The notes beneath the pieces were generated by a model that made no database searches, was not told the origin of the DNA, and worked only from the letters and a program-made list of their open reading frames with translations. A stretch of DNA of 24,825 nucleotides from an uncultured Lachnospiraceae bacterium (GTDB lineage Bacteria; Bacillota; Clostridia; Lachnospirales; Lachnospiraceae). A program made the translations under genes and the position numbers. Numbering within the stretch: the stretch's first letter is position 1; each line of letters opens with the position of its first letter. The stretch lies in the NCBI GenBank assembly GCA_937885345.1, contig CAKZZH010000137.1, positions 1-24,825 of the forward strand, given 5' to 3'. Shown piece by piece: positions 15,860-24,132 of this stretch.

Positions 15860-15877
15860 TTGTTAATAAAAAATCAA
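15860..15877. promoter_or_regulatory. Candidate Rex-like operator in gap leader
   Basis: An 18-base site begins TTGTTAA, a perfect half of the Rex consensus TTGTTAA-N4-TTAACAA, but the other half matches only about four of seven bases. It lies just downstream of the gap -10. Rex senses the NADH/NAD ratio and controls gap in several Firmicutes. Weak candidate. Confidence 0.3.
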
Positions 15878-15887
15878 TCTATTGGAT

Positions 15888-15916
15888 ATTCTACACTCTT
15901 TGATTTGAAATTTCAA
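15888..15916 (-). promoter_or_regulatory. Promoter of gap-pgk-tpiA
   Basis: TTGAAA (15911-15916), 17 bases, TAGAAT (15888-15893), near consensus. The start would fall near 15881, giving a 5' leader of about 67 bases. The -35 forms half of a perfect 12-base palindrome TTGAAATTTCAA (15905-15916). Confidence 0.8.
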
Positions 15917-15978
15917 CCATAAAATGGCAGGCGCATGTTTTTTTATACAGCACAAAACGGCAATTGAGCATTTAATAC

Positions 15979-16022
15979 AAAAAGGCTGAGGTAAAAGACC
16001 CAAATACGCTTTGACCTCAGCC
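15979..16022 (-). terminator. Terminator of the protease-lipoprotein operon
   Basis: GGCTGAGGTCAAAG and CTTTTACCTCAGCC pair on the minus strand, with one mismatch, followed by TTTTTG. It begins 12 bases after the stop codon of the lipoprotein gene. Confidence 0.85.
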
Positions 16023-16034
16023 GGATAAATCTTA

Positions 16035-16883
16035 TCAATCGGTATCGATGTCGAACTCTGCGCTCGCAAAATATGTCACTCCGTCTATAGCAATTGCATA
16101 ACAAAGAAGATATCTTCCCGCGACAAATTCATAGAAGTTTTCATATGTCATATCCCTGGTAATACCGCTGCCAAGATCGGTGAGTATATCTTCCGACACA
16201 TAGGCGCGCGAAGGACGGAAGCAGGTCCAACTGTCATTTTGAAGAATATATATACTAAAACCCATCCCGAATTGAATCTGCCGATCGGAATCATTGACGA
16301 GGCTGCATGATATCGACTCCTCAGAGACCGTTATATTCTCTATCTTGACGCCGGGAACCGGAACATCACAGTAATTAATCATATTATCATACATATCGGT
16401 AGCTTCATATTCCTGTTCTGCCATATCCGAAGAAGAAATCATTTCAAAATCTTTTTCGACAGTTATGCCGTCTGTTCCTTCAGAAGCTAAGAATTTAAAA
16501 CAAAATCTGTATACACCCAAGTCAAGCGTTTCACCAAGTGGAACCTCCATAGTAAGTAGCGTATTTGCGGGAAGTAAGAAAGTTCTTCCGGCAGTACTGT
16601 CAACGGTAAACAGATCTTTATATACTCCGTCCGTTTCTTTTTTTACATAATAGGATCTGTCATATATCAGTCCTTCATCGCTACTGTTTAAAATGCTGAA
16701 CTGGATTTTTTTATCCGTAACACTGATCCATGTTATCCTTATATCCGGTAAAATATCATTATCACTCATATCGGTGGATGAAGTGTCGTTTCCGCCGCTT
16801 GAAGATGAAGCACCTATGTTGCAACCTGATATGCAGGAGATACAGGTCAAAAGCATAAGCATGACCGCAAATATTTTCCTCAT
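16035..16883 (-). CDS. Lipoprotein with two Ig-like domains, function unknown
   Basis: A 282-residue secreted lipoprotein: hydrophobic signal peptide with lipobox ISGC (Cys21 modified), a Ser/Gly/Thr/Asp-rich linker (about 25-45), then two similar beta-rich domains (about 47-148 and 175-280). Each has a pattern around I..SILNSSDEGLIYDRSYYV or SCSLVNDSDRQIQFGMGFSIYI followed by a Gly-x-Tyr-Arg/Leu strand (LGVYRFCF, AGRYLLCY), which resembles the bacterial Ig-like (Big_14-type) domains of clostridial surface proteins. The start has a GGGGGGA ribosome binding site. It begins 11 bases after the serine protease gene and ends at a terminator, so the two are one operon and may act together at the cell surface. 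Confidence 0.75.
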   Translation of the reverse strand: MRKIFAVMLMLLTCISCISGCNIGASSSSGGNDTSSTDMSDNDILPDIRITWISVTDKKIQFSILNSSDEGLIYDRSYYVKKETDGVYKDLFTVDSTAGRTFLLPANTLLTMEVPLGETLDLGVYRFCFKFLASEGTDGITVEKDFEMISSSDMAEQEYEATDMYDNMINYCDVPVPGVKIENITVSEESISCSLVNDSDRQIQFGMGFSIYILQNDSWTCFRPSRAYVSEDILTDLGSGITRDMTYENFYEFVAGRYLLCYAIAIDGVTYFASAEFDIDTD

Positions 16884-16894
16884 AAAATCCCCCC

Positions 16895-18112
16895 TTAATT
16901 AGTCACTATACTCACACCGGCTGACAAAACATAGGCAGCCGGAGTAAAATATACCGTATTTCCACCTGATGACACTGTAGAACCATTATGTACTCCCGCA
17001 AATTTAGATTCATACGTGTATGGACCGCCGCTATCACCACCTGCACTCGTACCACTCAAAATATTGGCAATGGATAGTCCGCTTATATGTCCGGTTGAAC
17101 CATCGGACAAATTAACAGTTCGTGAAACATTAAGAGAAGATACCTGTACAGTCGTTTTTCCACTGGTTTGACCATATTTATACAAAACCGATCCTAGTAA
17201 CGGTTGTGACGATACGCCTACAAATGTCATCAAACTCGTCGAAGGGAGATTATAGTAATAAGGGCTAGAAGTAATCGTAGTTCCATAAGGAGCTACAGAA
17301 TTAATAAAGCTAAAATCGCCGGTAACATTAGGCGTGCTAACTGTAGGATAATTGACATATGATGTAACTCCAACAAAAGATCCATTTGAATACATTACAT
17401 GTCCCAGGACCTGGCTATGACCACATGTAACAAATCCTAGATGATTATTATAATACCCATTACATGACATTGTCTGACAATAACCTGATGATGTAAGATT
17501 AAGCGGGGAACCTCCGTGATAAGATACCTCTTCATCTACCTCCGGTTCATCCCAGGTTATTTCAACGTTATATGTATCTCCTTTATAAGTAAATGCATAT
17601 CCATTCTCGGTCACATCAACATACTTATAAAGGATATCATAATTATCTTGAGACGCTTCTTCGCTAAAGGTTATAAATATCGAATTATTAAGGATATCCG
17701 GTCCAAATTCTTTAACATATATCTCATGCTCAAGCCCGGTCCCAAGTTCTTTAACAGCAAGAAGAAGTTCATTAAAAGAATGATCGACAAACCTGTATTC
17801 AATGATATCTGCATATTCAGATAATAAGGTTTTATAATCATCAATATTATCATCCGATGTTAACCAAATGACCATGTCCCCGCTATCGGATACCCAATCA
17901 CCTGAATAATCGTCAGGATACGGATATTCCAAAGTAAAATCAAATGTTGAATTAAGCAAGTCGTTTGCATCTACGGCTCTTTGCTGCGCTTTCATTATGG
18001 CTTCATAATCAACGGCATAAGCGGTAACAGAGGACCTGTCAGCCGTAAAAAACATAAAAGACCCGATAACTAAAAGTAATAATAATACCACACACCAAAA
18101 ATGTTTTTTCAT
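16895..18112 (-). CDS. Secreted S1-family (chymotrypsin-like) serine protease
   Basis: A 405-residue exported protease. Residues 1 to about 33 are a signal peptide (hydrophobic core, possible cleavage after AYA). Residues 34-195 are an acidic region that looks like a propeptide; a mature domain would start near 200. The catalytic triad is readable: His232 in FVTCGHSQ, Asp266 in TGDFSFI and Ser361 in AGGDSGGPYT. Cys212, Cys217 and Cys230 could make a disulfide. The layout recalls alpha-lytic/streptogrisin-type proteases with a pro-region. Such enzymes are infrequent in gut Clostridia, so it may be acquired. Codons are AT-richer (many ATA and AAT) than in flanking housekeeping genes. AAGGAGG lies 7 bases before the ATG. 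Substrate unknown. Confidence 0.88.
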   Translation of the reverse strand: MKKHFWCVVLLLLLVIGSFMFFTADRSSVTAYAVDYEAIMKAQQRAVDANDLLNSTFDFTLEYPYPDDYSGDWVSDSGDMVIWLTSDDNIDDYKTLLSEYADIIEYRFVDHSFNELLLAVKELGTGLEHEIYVKEFGPDILNNSIFITFSEEASQDNYDILYKYVDVTENGYAFTYKGDTYNVEITWDEPEVDEEVSYHGGSPLNLTSSGYCQTMSCNGYYNNHLGFVTCGHSQVLGHVMYSNGSFVGVTSYVNYPTVSTPNVTGDFSFINSVAPYGTTITSSPYYYNLPSTSLMTFVGVSSQPLLGSVLYKYGQTSGKTTVQVSSLNVSRTVNLSDGSTGHISGLSIANILSGTSAGGDSGGPYTYESKFAGVHNGSTVSSGGNTVYFTPAAYVLSAGVSIVTN

Positions 18113-18350
18113 AGTCCTACCTCCTTAAATGATCAAATTACATGAATTCCTGTGTAATGCACCCCACTGCAAACGATTCTGATCCGGGAATTTAGTCATA
18201 CAAGTCAGCCTGAGCCGCTGCATATGTGGATTGATTCGCAAGTTCTCACTTGTGCTCAAAAAGAAATAAAAATAATAACCGCCAACTATCACCCTCCGTT
18301 CATCATAACCCACCATCCATTTCACAACAGAAATATAGTCAAAACAATAC
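18113..18350 (-). other. Long 5' leader before the protease gene
   Basis: If transcription starts at the promoter near 18357-18385, about 240 bases precede the protease ATG. No gene is supported; an 88-codon open frame (18125-18391) lacks a ribosome binding site and its ATG lies upstream of the predicted transcript start. Small hairpins are present (CAAGT-GAGA-ACTTG near 18242-18255) but no known riboswitch is recognised. Confidence 0.4.
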
Positions 18351-18356
18351 ACCTTT

Positions 18357-18385
18357 ATTTTAACATAAAAAAATATATTTTGCAA
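18357..18385 (-). promoter_or_regulatory. Promoter of the protease-lipoprotein operon
   Basis: TTGCAA (18380-18385), 17 bases, TAAAAT (18357-18362). The spacer is almost entirely A/T. Best match in the gap between rsmE and the protease gene. Confidence 0.6.
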
Positions 18386-18400
18386 CAGCAAAGGGTTTCA

Positions 18401-18425
18401 ACGGATCCAACGGATCCACGGATCC
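18401..18425. repeat. Three copies of ACGGATCC
   Basis: ACGGATCC at 18401-18408, 18410-18417 and 18418-18425, spaced by one and zero bases, downstream of rsmE and just upstream of the protease promoter. Each contains the palindrome GGATCC. May be an operator array or a short tandem duplication. Confidence 0.55.
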
Positions 18426-18464
18426 ACTCATGCTCATTTACCCTAACCGCACTCACGATAAATC

Positions 18465-19205
18465 TCACATCCGATCGATCTGATAAACGATCATAGACAT
18501 GACCGCAAGGCCGGCCGTTTCGGTTCGGAGTATCCTGCGTCCCAGGGATATAACCTTAGCGCCTGCCTCTTCGGCCGCCGACACCTCTGCCGGATCAAAG
18601 CCTCCCTCAGGTCCGATAAATACGGCAACATCCATTCCCGGCTTTATTTCCGAAATTGCACGCCTCGTGTCCTCCATACCCTCCGCAAGCTCGTACGGCA
18701 AAAGGATCATATCCATCCCGCAGGCATATTTAAGTGCCTCCTTATATCCCATAAAATCATGAACCTCAGGTACTGTCTGCCTCTTACTCTGCTTAGCCGC
18801 AGCCTCTGAAATAGCATTATATCTCGTAAGTTTGGCGGATGCTTTCTTAGGATCCGTCTTAACAATGCTTCTTGCCATCGAAACAGGTATGATCTCATAC
18901 ACGCCAAGCTCGACGCATTTCTGGATGATGAGTTCTAGTTTGTCGGATTTGGGAAGCCCCTGAAAAAGATGAATTCTTGCGGGAAGCTCTCTGTCACAAG
19001 TATTTTCTTTTACGATCGTAAGAATGATCCTGTCAGAAGATATTTCGCGGATCTCGCATTCGTACTCACTGCCCATACCGCAGACAATGTCAAGATGCTC
19101 GCCTTCTCTCATTCTGAGAACATTCTTAATATGGTTCACATCGGAACCTTTTATTGTTACATTGCCGTCAAATACGCTGTCTGAAGGCACAAAAAATCTG
19201 TTCAT
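18465..19205 (-). CDS. rsmE: 16S rRNA (uridine1498-N3)-methyltransferase
   Basis: Methylates U1498 of 16S rRNA. The 246-residue protein begins MNRFFVPSD, has a PUA-like N-domain with VNHIKNVLRMREGE and the SPOUT knot motifs FIGPEGGFDPAEV and SLGRRILRTETAGLAVM near the C-terminus. All are intact. The start at 19205 follows GAGGAAAAGT; the longer frame to 19238 has no support. It lies 63 bases after prmA on the same strand, a conserved pairing in Firmicutes (often with dnaJ). Confidence 0.95.
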   Translation of the reverse strand: MNRFFVPSDSVFDGNVTIKGSDVNHIKNVLRMREGEHLDIVCGMGSEYECEIREISSDRIILTIVKENTCDRELPARIHLFQGLPKSDKLELIIQKCVELGVYEIIPVSMARSIVKTDPKKASAKLTRYNAISEAAAKQSKRQTVPEVHDFMGYKEALKYACGMDMILLPYELAEGMEDTRRAISEIKPGMDVAVFIGPEGGFDPAEVSAAEEAGAKVISLGRRILRTETAGLAVMSMIVYQIDRM

Positions 19206-19268
19206 ACTTTTCCTCGGTATTTTAGGGTGACGCGGCATATTTATATGCGACGTCTGTTTTGTGTGCGC

Positions 19269-20257
19269 TTATTTTACGCGCTTTGCTGTAATGCTGACCC
19301 ACTCGCCCTGATATGTTGTCTCGATCACTTCGTAGTGATCGTTAGCCGCAAATGCCTCTTTTACGGCGTTTTCCTTCATATCGATTATGCCGGAGGTTAT
19401 GATCACCCGCCGATCTGCATATGACGATATACCTCGGAAAGCAGCGGGATAATAATGTCCGCAAGGATATTGGCGGTAACAACCTCGTATTTATCATATC
19501 CGGCATATGATTGCACCGACTCATCATTGATGATATTTCCCTCGATAACCTCGTATTTGTCGGCCGTAAGAGAGTTAGCTTCCATATTCTCTTTGCAGGC
19601 GGTTATCGCGTTCGGATCAAGGTCGGTTCCAAGAACATGCTCACCGCCGAGCTTAAGTGCGATAACGGCAAGGATTCCGCTTCCCGTTCCGACGTCAAGT
19701 ACTTTATCGCCGGGGCAAATGTACTTCTCCATCTGCTTTATAACAAGCTGCGTTGTCTCGTGAGAACCCGTGCCAAAGGCGGTTCCGGGATCTATGTCAA
19801 CAACCATTCTCCCGGACATACCGTCCGGAACGCCTTCCCATGTAGGCTTGATAACGATGTCACCCACCGTAAAAGGCTTAAAATACTGCTTCCAGTTATT
19901 GATCCAGTCCTTATCTTCCGTCTCGTCGGAAGTGATCGTTCCATCGCCCGTATTAACGAAATCTTCAAGTTCCTTAAGACCGGCGGCGATCTTCATGCGC
20001 ATATCTTCCTCGCCCGTTATTCCATCGGGAAAACGCACTCCCGCCTCATCCTCTTCAAGATAGAAGCTTACCTTTCCCACACCCTCATCGGGCGGCAGTT
20101 CCGGTAAAATATCCACAAACATTGCCTTGGTATCCTCCTCGGTAAGCTGGATATTATCCTCTATTTCTGCACCTTCCATGCCGAGTTCCATAAGCATCCC
20201 GCACACAAGATCCTCAGCCGCTGTAGTTGTCGTTATCGTATATTTACGCCATTTCAT
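19269..20257 (-). pseudogene. prmA: Ribosomal protein L11 methyltransferase, frameshifted
   Basis: PrmA trimethylates ribosomal protein L11. The first 284 codons (20257-19406) are a normal PrmA: MKWRKYTI start, a FGTGSHETT motif and the methyltransferase motif VLDVGTGSGILAV. At HMQIGG the frame meets TGA (19403-19405). Reading on in the other frame gives an uninterrupted PrmA tail: VIITSGIIDMKENAVKEAF, then HYEVIETTYQGEWVSITAKR and VK, ending at TAA (19269-19271). A single G missing from a G-run (GGCGGGTG where GGCGGGGTG is needed; 19406-19408) explains it. The lost tail is about 45 residues. Start at 20257 is fixed by GGAG seven bases upstream. May be a recent mutation or a sequencing/assembly error; the fully intact tail shows it is not an old pseudogene. 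Confidence 0.9.
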
Positions 20258-20299
20258 ATATTTTCTCCACTTACCCGAAATATTCGGGCGCACAAAATC

Positions 20300-21700
20300 T
20301 TATTTCATATGTACAAGGAATGCCTTATATGCTTTCTTGGCTTCATACAGATCAGCCTTGGAAAGTACCTCGTAAGGAGCATGCATACTGAGAACCGCAA
20401 TTCCGCAGTCAACAACCTCCATACCGTATTTGGCAAGAATGTAAGCGATCGTTCCGCCGCCACCGACATCAACCTTGCCGAGCTCTGCGGTCTGATATAC
20501 AACCTTGTCCTTGTCAAAGGAATTTCTGACCTTTGCAAGGTATTCGGCATTTGCATCATTGCTGCCCGACTTGCCTCTTGCGCCGGTAAATTTGGTGATC
20601 ACAATACCTCTTCCGAGGAAGGATGTATTTCTCTTCTCGAAAGCGGAAGCATAATTAACATCGAATGCCGAATTGACATCGGATGAAAGCATTGCCGAAT
20701 TGGCAAGCGCACGTCTGAGCGTAAGCTCGCTGTACGCTCCCATTCTGTCAAGAAGCTCCGCAACCATATTCTCAAAGAAATTAGATGTCATTCCGGTAGC
20801 ACCGACGCTTCCGATCTCTTCCTTATCGACAAGGAGTGTTACCGCCGTTCTCTCGGGTGTAGCATCAAGCTCAAGCTGGGCGATAAGAGAAGGATATGCG
20901 CAGCATTTGTCATCATGGCCGTATCCGAGGATCATTGACTCGTCAAAACCAAGATTACGTGCGGGGCCCGCAGGTACAACCTCAAGCTCCGAAGAAGCGA
21001 AATCTTCTTCTTTGAAGCCGTACTTTTTCTCAAGTATACTTAAAATATTCTTTTTGATCCTGTCCTTGGAATCTTTGTCCTTATCCTTCTTCTTGGGAGA
21101 ATAATTACCGACAAGAAGATCGAGAGCCTCGCCCTCAACCACTTTATTGCCCTTCTTCTCAAGCTGTTCTGCGGCAAGATGGATAAGTATCTCGGTCACA
21201 CACATAACAGGATCGGTATCTTCCTCACCGATCGTAACATTGATCTTCGTTCCGTCCGCAAGGCACACAACTCCATGTATTGCAAGGGGAAGCGTGGTCC
21301 ACTGATATTTCTTGATCCCTCCGTAATAATGCGTATCAAGAAGGACCATACCGTCCGATTCGTACAAAGGATTCTGCTTAATATCAAGTCTCGGAGAATC
21401 AATATGTGCACCGATGATGTTCATACCATCCTCGAGAGGCTTCTTACCGATATGGAAAAGCACGATGCTCTTATCCATATTTACTGCATATACTTTATCG
21501 CCACTCTTAAGCTTGCCCTTCTTCTTAACAACCTCTCTGAGGTCCTTATAGCCCTTTTTCTTGGCGAGCTTAACAGCCTCAGCGCAGCACTCGCGCTCTA
21601 TCTTGTTCTTCGAGAGGAAATGTCTGTAATCCTCACCGAAAGCAAACACTTCGTCAAGTTCCTTCTTACCGTACTTCTCCCATGCATTTGTTTCATTCAT
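20300..21700 (-). CDS. Aminopeptidase, M18 family
   Basis: A 466-residue cytoplasmic zinc aminopeptidase that removes N-terminal residues from peptides. Metal ligands and catalytic residues are recognisable: His99 and Asp101 in IGAHIDSPRLD, Asp264 in GHDDKCCAYPSL, Glu294-Glu295 in DKEEIGS, Asp341 in SSDVNSAFD and His440 in SMHAPYE. A lysine/aspartate-rich insertion (about 201-216, KKKDKDKDSKDR) is longer than in some homologues. Ribosome binding site GGAGGTG. It lies between scpB (53 bases) and prmA (42 bases), all on one strand, probably one transcript. Confidence 0.93.
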   Translation of the reverse strand: MNETNAWEKYGKKELDEVFAFGEDYRHFLSKNKIERECCAEAVKLAKKKGYKDLREVVKKKGKLKSGDKVYAVNMDKSIVLFHIGKKPLEDGMNIIGAHIDSPRLDIKQNPLYESDGMVLLDTHYYGGIKKYQWTTLPLAIHGVVCLADGTKINVTIGEEDTDPVMCVTEILIHLAAEQLEKKGNKVVEGEALDLLVGNYSPKKKDKDKDSKDRIKKNILSILEKKYGFKEEDFASSELEVVPAGPARNLGFDESMILGYGHDDKCCAYPSLIAQLELDATPERTAVTLLVDKEEIGSVGATGMTSNFFENMVAELLDRMGAYSELTLRRALANSAMLSSDVNSAFDVNYASAFEKRNTSFLGRGIVITKFTGARGKSGSNDANAEYLAKVRNSFDKDKVVYQTAELGKVDVGGGGTIAYILAKYGMEVVDCGIAVLSMHAPYEVLSKADLYEAKKAYKAFLVHMK

Positions 21701-21753
21701 TTTGACAACACCTCCGTTTAATAAATAATGCCATTATATAGCCATCATATCCG

Positions 21754-22380
21754 CTATATCCCTATCGTAAAATTCTCCGGCAAATCATCGGAATCATCAG
21801 CCTCACTGACCGCGGTAGGTCCTGACTCCATTTCGGCTTCAAGACGGAAATCGGCCATTTTATCGGGGCTGACCATGGGAAGATCTTCAAGCGAGGAGAG
21901 ACCGAAAACACGCAGGAATTCCTCCGTGGTTCCGAAAAGTATAGGTCTTCCTGGTGCATCAAGTCTTCCGAGTTCCTGAATCAGATTATATTCGACGAGA
22001 CGGTTAACCGAATGATCGGATTTAACGCCCCTTATCTTTTCTATATCGAGCTTGGTAACAGGCTGCTTATAAGCGATAATGGACAAGGTTTCAAGGGCCG
22101 ACTCGGAAAGTACCGCCTTCTTGGGCTGTGCGGCAACTTTGATGATATCCTCGTAAAATTCGGCCTTGGTGCACATCTGGTAGCTGCCTTCAAGTTCGAT
22201 TATCTTGATCCCGCAGCCTTCAGCATTATATCTGTCCATCATATTGTGGATTATTGTGTCGGTTGTGGGCACATCCTGTTCAATGGCAGCGGCAAGCTTA
22301 CCAACCTCTACCGAATCGCCCATTGTAAAAAGAATAGCCTCTATAACTGCCTCCATACGGGCAATACTGCTTTCAGACAT
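21754..22380 (-). CDS. scpB: Segregation and condensation protein B
   Basis: ScpB is a winged-helix partner of ScpA and SMC in the bacterial condensin. The 208-residue protein has the family core: MEAVIEAILFTMGDSV, SYQMCTK, SESALETLSIIAYKQPVTK, IRGVKSDHSVNRLVEYNLI and GRPILFGTTEEFLRVFGL, followed by an acidic tail of about 45 residues. The ATG at 22380 is 6 bases after GGAGG; the in-frame ATG at 22386 abuts the GGAGG and is less likely. Its start overlaps the end of scpA by 8 bases. Confidence 0.95.
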   Translation of the reverse strand: MSESSIARMEAVIEAILFTMGDSVEVGKLAAAIEQDVPTTDTIIHNMMDRYNAEGCGIKIIELEGSYQMCTKAEFYEDIIKVAAQPKKAVLSESALETLSIIAYKQPVTKLDIEKIRGVKSDHSVNRLVEYNLIQELGRLDAPGRPILFGTTEEFLRVFGLSSLEDLPMVSPDKMADFRLEAEMESGPTAVSEADDSDDLPENFTIGI

Positions 22381-23134
22381 TTTCATCCTCCAAAGAAGTG
22401 ATCATTATTTCATCCTCTCTGCTCTCCTGCGTAACGCTGAGCCGACCGTCCTTGATCATCTCAAGGATGACCAGGAAGGTTACGATAACCTCGGTCTTGC
22501 TGTTGCTTCTTTCAAGCAGATCCCGGAAGGAAAAACTACGGTGATATTTTATATATTCGTTTATATGCGCCGCTTTTTCCTCGTAGCTTACGACTTCCTT
22601 CTCAATCTTGCCGAACTTGCTTCTTATCGGATCGACCTTCTCTTCAACCCTCTTCATAACATCATTAAAGATTGCCTGAAGACCGGCGAGTGTGACACCG
22701 TCCATAAGCTCCTCGGTATCAACGGGAAGTTTGTAATCGGCGGCTTCATCGGGAACCGTTGATTTCTTGTAAAGCGCTCTGTCCGCATCCATCTGCATAT
22801 CGCGAAGTTCCATTGAAACGTATTTGTACATTTTATATTCGAGAAGTTTCTGAACCAGCTCTGCTCTCGGATCGCCCTCATCCTCCTCGCTCTCCTTCTC
22901 CTCTTTGGGAAGAAGCATCTTGGATTTAATGGCAAGAAGCATTGCGGCCATTACCAGGAATTCGCTGACCACATTCAGATCTTCCTTCTCCATTGCAGCC
23001 ACATAATCAAGGTACTGGTCCGTAATGATCGCGATCGGAATGTCGTAAATATTAACTTTATTCTTATCTATGAGGTGAAGCAGAAGGTCAAGCGGACCTT
23101 CGAACACCTCAAGTTTAACTTCTATCGCTGACAT
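22373..23134 (-). CDS. scpA: Segregation and condensation protein A
   Basis: ScpA is the kleisin that bridges the SMC heads. The 253-residue protein starts MSAIEVKLEVFEGPLDLLLH, the diagnostic N-terminal motif, has YDIPIAIITDQYLDY and VVSEFLVMAAMLLAIKSKMLLP, and the C-terminal winged-helix region (SFRDLLERSNSKTEVIVTF). Start at 23134 chosen by homology; the Shine-Dalgarno (AGGAACGGAA) is weak. Stop overlaps scpB start. Confidence 0.95.
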   Translation of the reverse strand: MSAIEVKLEVFEGPLDLLLHLIDKNKVNIYDIPIAIITDQYLDYVAAMEKEDLNVVSEFLVMAAMLLAIKSKMLLPKEEKESEEDEGDPRAELVQKLLEYKMYKYVSMELRDMQMDADRALYKKSTVPDEAADYKLPVDTEELMDGVTLAGLQAIFNDVMKRVEEKVDPIRSKFGKIEKEVVSYEEKAAHINEYIKYHRSFSFRDLLERSNSKTEVIVTFLVILEMIKDGRLSVTQESREDEIMITSLEDENV

Positions 23135-23203
23135 ATTAATTTCCGTTCCTACAAACCGGCATGGCCGGATACTCAACCTATTTATTTTATACTTATGAGC
23201 GGA

Positions 23204-24013
23204 TCAATGCAAGGCTTTTGATGACACAATGCTGACTATATTAAGCTCCGGGCGGTTATTGATCCTTATGGGAATGCTGTGGGTTCCGATGCCGCGGCTA
23301 AGCAGCATTCTGGACGAATCGCACTCGTACATGCCGCCGTCAAAATACGGAAAGAGCTTAAGATCAGGTGAAATAACTCCCTTCTTTCCAAGCCTTATAA
23401 TGCCTCCGTGAACATGCCCGGAAAGCACCAGGTCCGCGCCCCACTCGGCATAGTTCTCGAAATATTTGGGATTGTGCGCAAGAAGCAGATTGAAGTTATC
23501 CTTATCGGCGTTTCCGATGTGATGCTTTATAAGCCCGGGGCCCATAACCACTTCATACTTTCTCATATAAAATGCGAAATCCAGGCTAAGCCCGAATATC
23601 CTTATCGACGTGCCTTCCTTTTCAAACAGCACATCCTCATCATCCAGAAAAGAAACCCCCAACTCTTTAAGAAAAGCACTGTAATCCCTGAATCTGTGAT
23701 TATAATCCTCATCAAAGACTTTGAGCTGATACTCATGATTTCCGAGCGCATAAAATACCCTATGCGCCGAGGCAATATCAGCGATCAAATTTGCACTTAT
23801 CGTAGGGTCATCCTTTACTCTTTTATTTATCATATCCCCGCCGATAAGTACGGCATCGGGCGCTTCACTGTCAAGCTCCGATTTAAGCGCATCAAGGTCA
23901 ATTTTATATTCGTTGGAATGTAGATCGCTCATAAAAGCAAACTTAAAGCCGGGGCAATGTGCCGGCAGTTTATCCGTTTTTATTTCAAGTGAGTTGATCT
24001 CAAATCTATGCAT
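23204..24013 (-). CDS. Metallophosphoesterase, YkuE-like
   Basis: A 269-residue calcineurin-like phosphoesterase. Metal-binding motifs in order: SDLHSN (Asp30, His32), GGDMI (Asp60), LGNHEY (Asn92, His93), LLAHNP (His180) and SGHVHGG (His200, His202). The family acts on phosphomono- or diesters, often at the envelope, but this start lacks a clear signal peptide. The ATG at 24013 is 6 bases after GAGG; the longer frame (GTG at 24052) would include that site. Divergent from the YihY-like gene. Confidence 0.88.
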   Translation of the reverse strand: MHRFEINSLEIKTDKLPAHCPGFKFAFMSDLHSNEYKIDLDALKSELDSEAPDAVLIGGDMINKRVKDDPTISANLIADIASAHRVFYALGNHEYQLKVFDEDYNHRFRDYSAFLKELGVSFLDDEDVLFEKEGTSIRIFGLSLDFAFYMRKYEVVMGPGLIKHHIGNADKDNFNLLLAHNPKYFENYAEWGADLVLSGHVHGGIIRLGKKGVISPDLKLFPYFDGGMYECDSSRMLLSRGIGTHSIPIRINNRPELNIVSIVSSKALH

Positions 24014-24042
24014 AGCCATCCTCTTTTCATGCGAATAAACAA

Positions 24043-24071
24043 ATTGTGCCACATCGCGGCCCGCCCGTCAA
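24043..24071 (-). promoter_or_regulatory. Candidate promoter of the metallophosphoesterase
   Basis: TTGACG (24066-24071), 17 bases, CACAAT (24043-24048). Good -35, weaker -10. The predicted start near 24036 leaves a leader of about 23 bases with GAGG before the ATG. Confidence 0.5.
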
Positions 24072-24097
24072 GAAACCTCGCACCACTTATATTTCAA

Positions 24098-24126
24098 TTG
24101 CTAAATCAGACATAATTTAATATAAT
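24098..24126 (+). promoter_or_regulatory. Promoter of the YihY-like gene, leaderless
   Basis: TTGCTA (24098-24103), 17 bases, TATAAT (24121-24126). The ATG is at 24133, six bases past the -10, so transcription would begin at or beside the A of the start codon. Confidence 0.7.
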
Positions 24127-24132
24127 CTGTCT

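Noticed and set aside
18125..18391. 88-codon minus-strand frame before the protease
   Set aside because: Its ATG overlaps the predicted promoter and there is no ribosome binding site; treated as leader.
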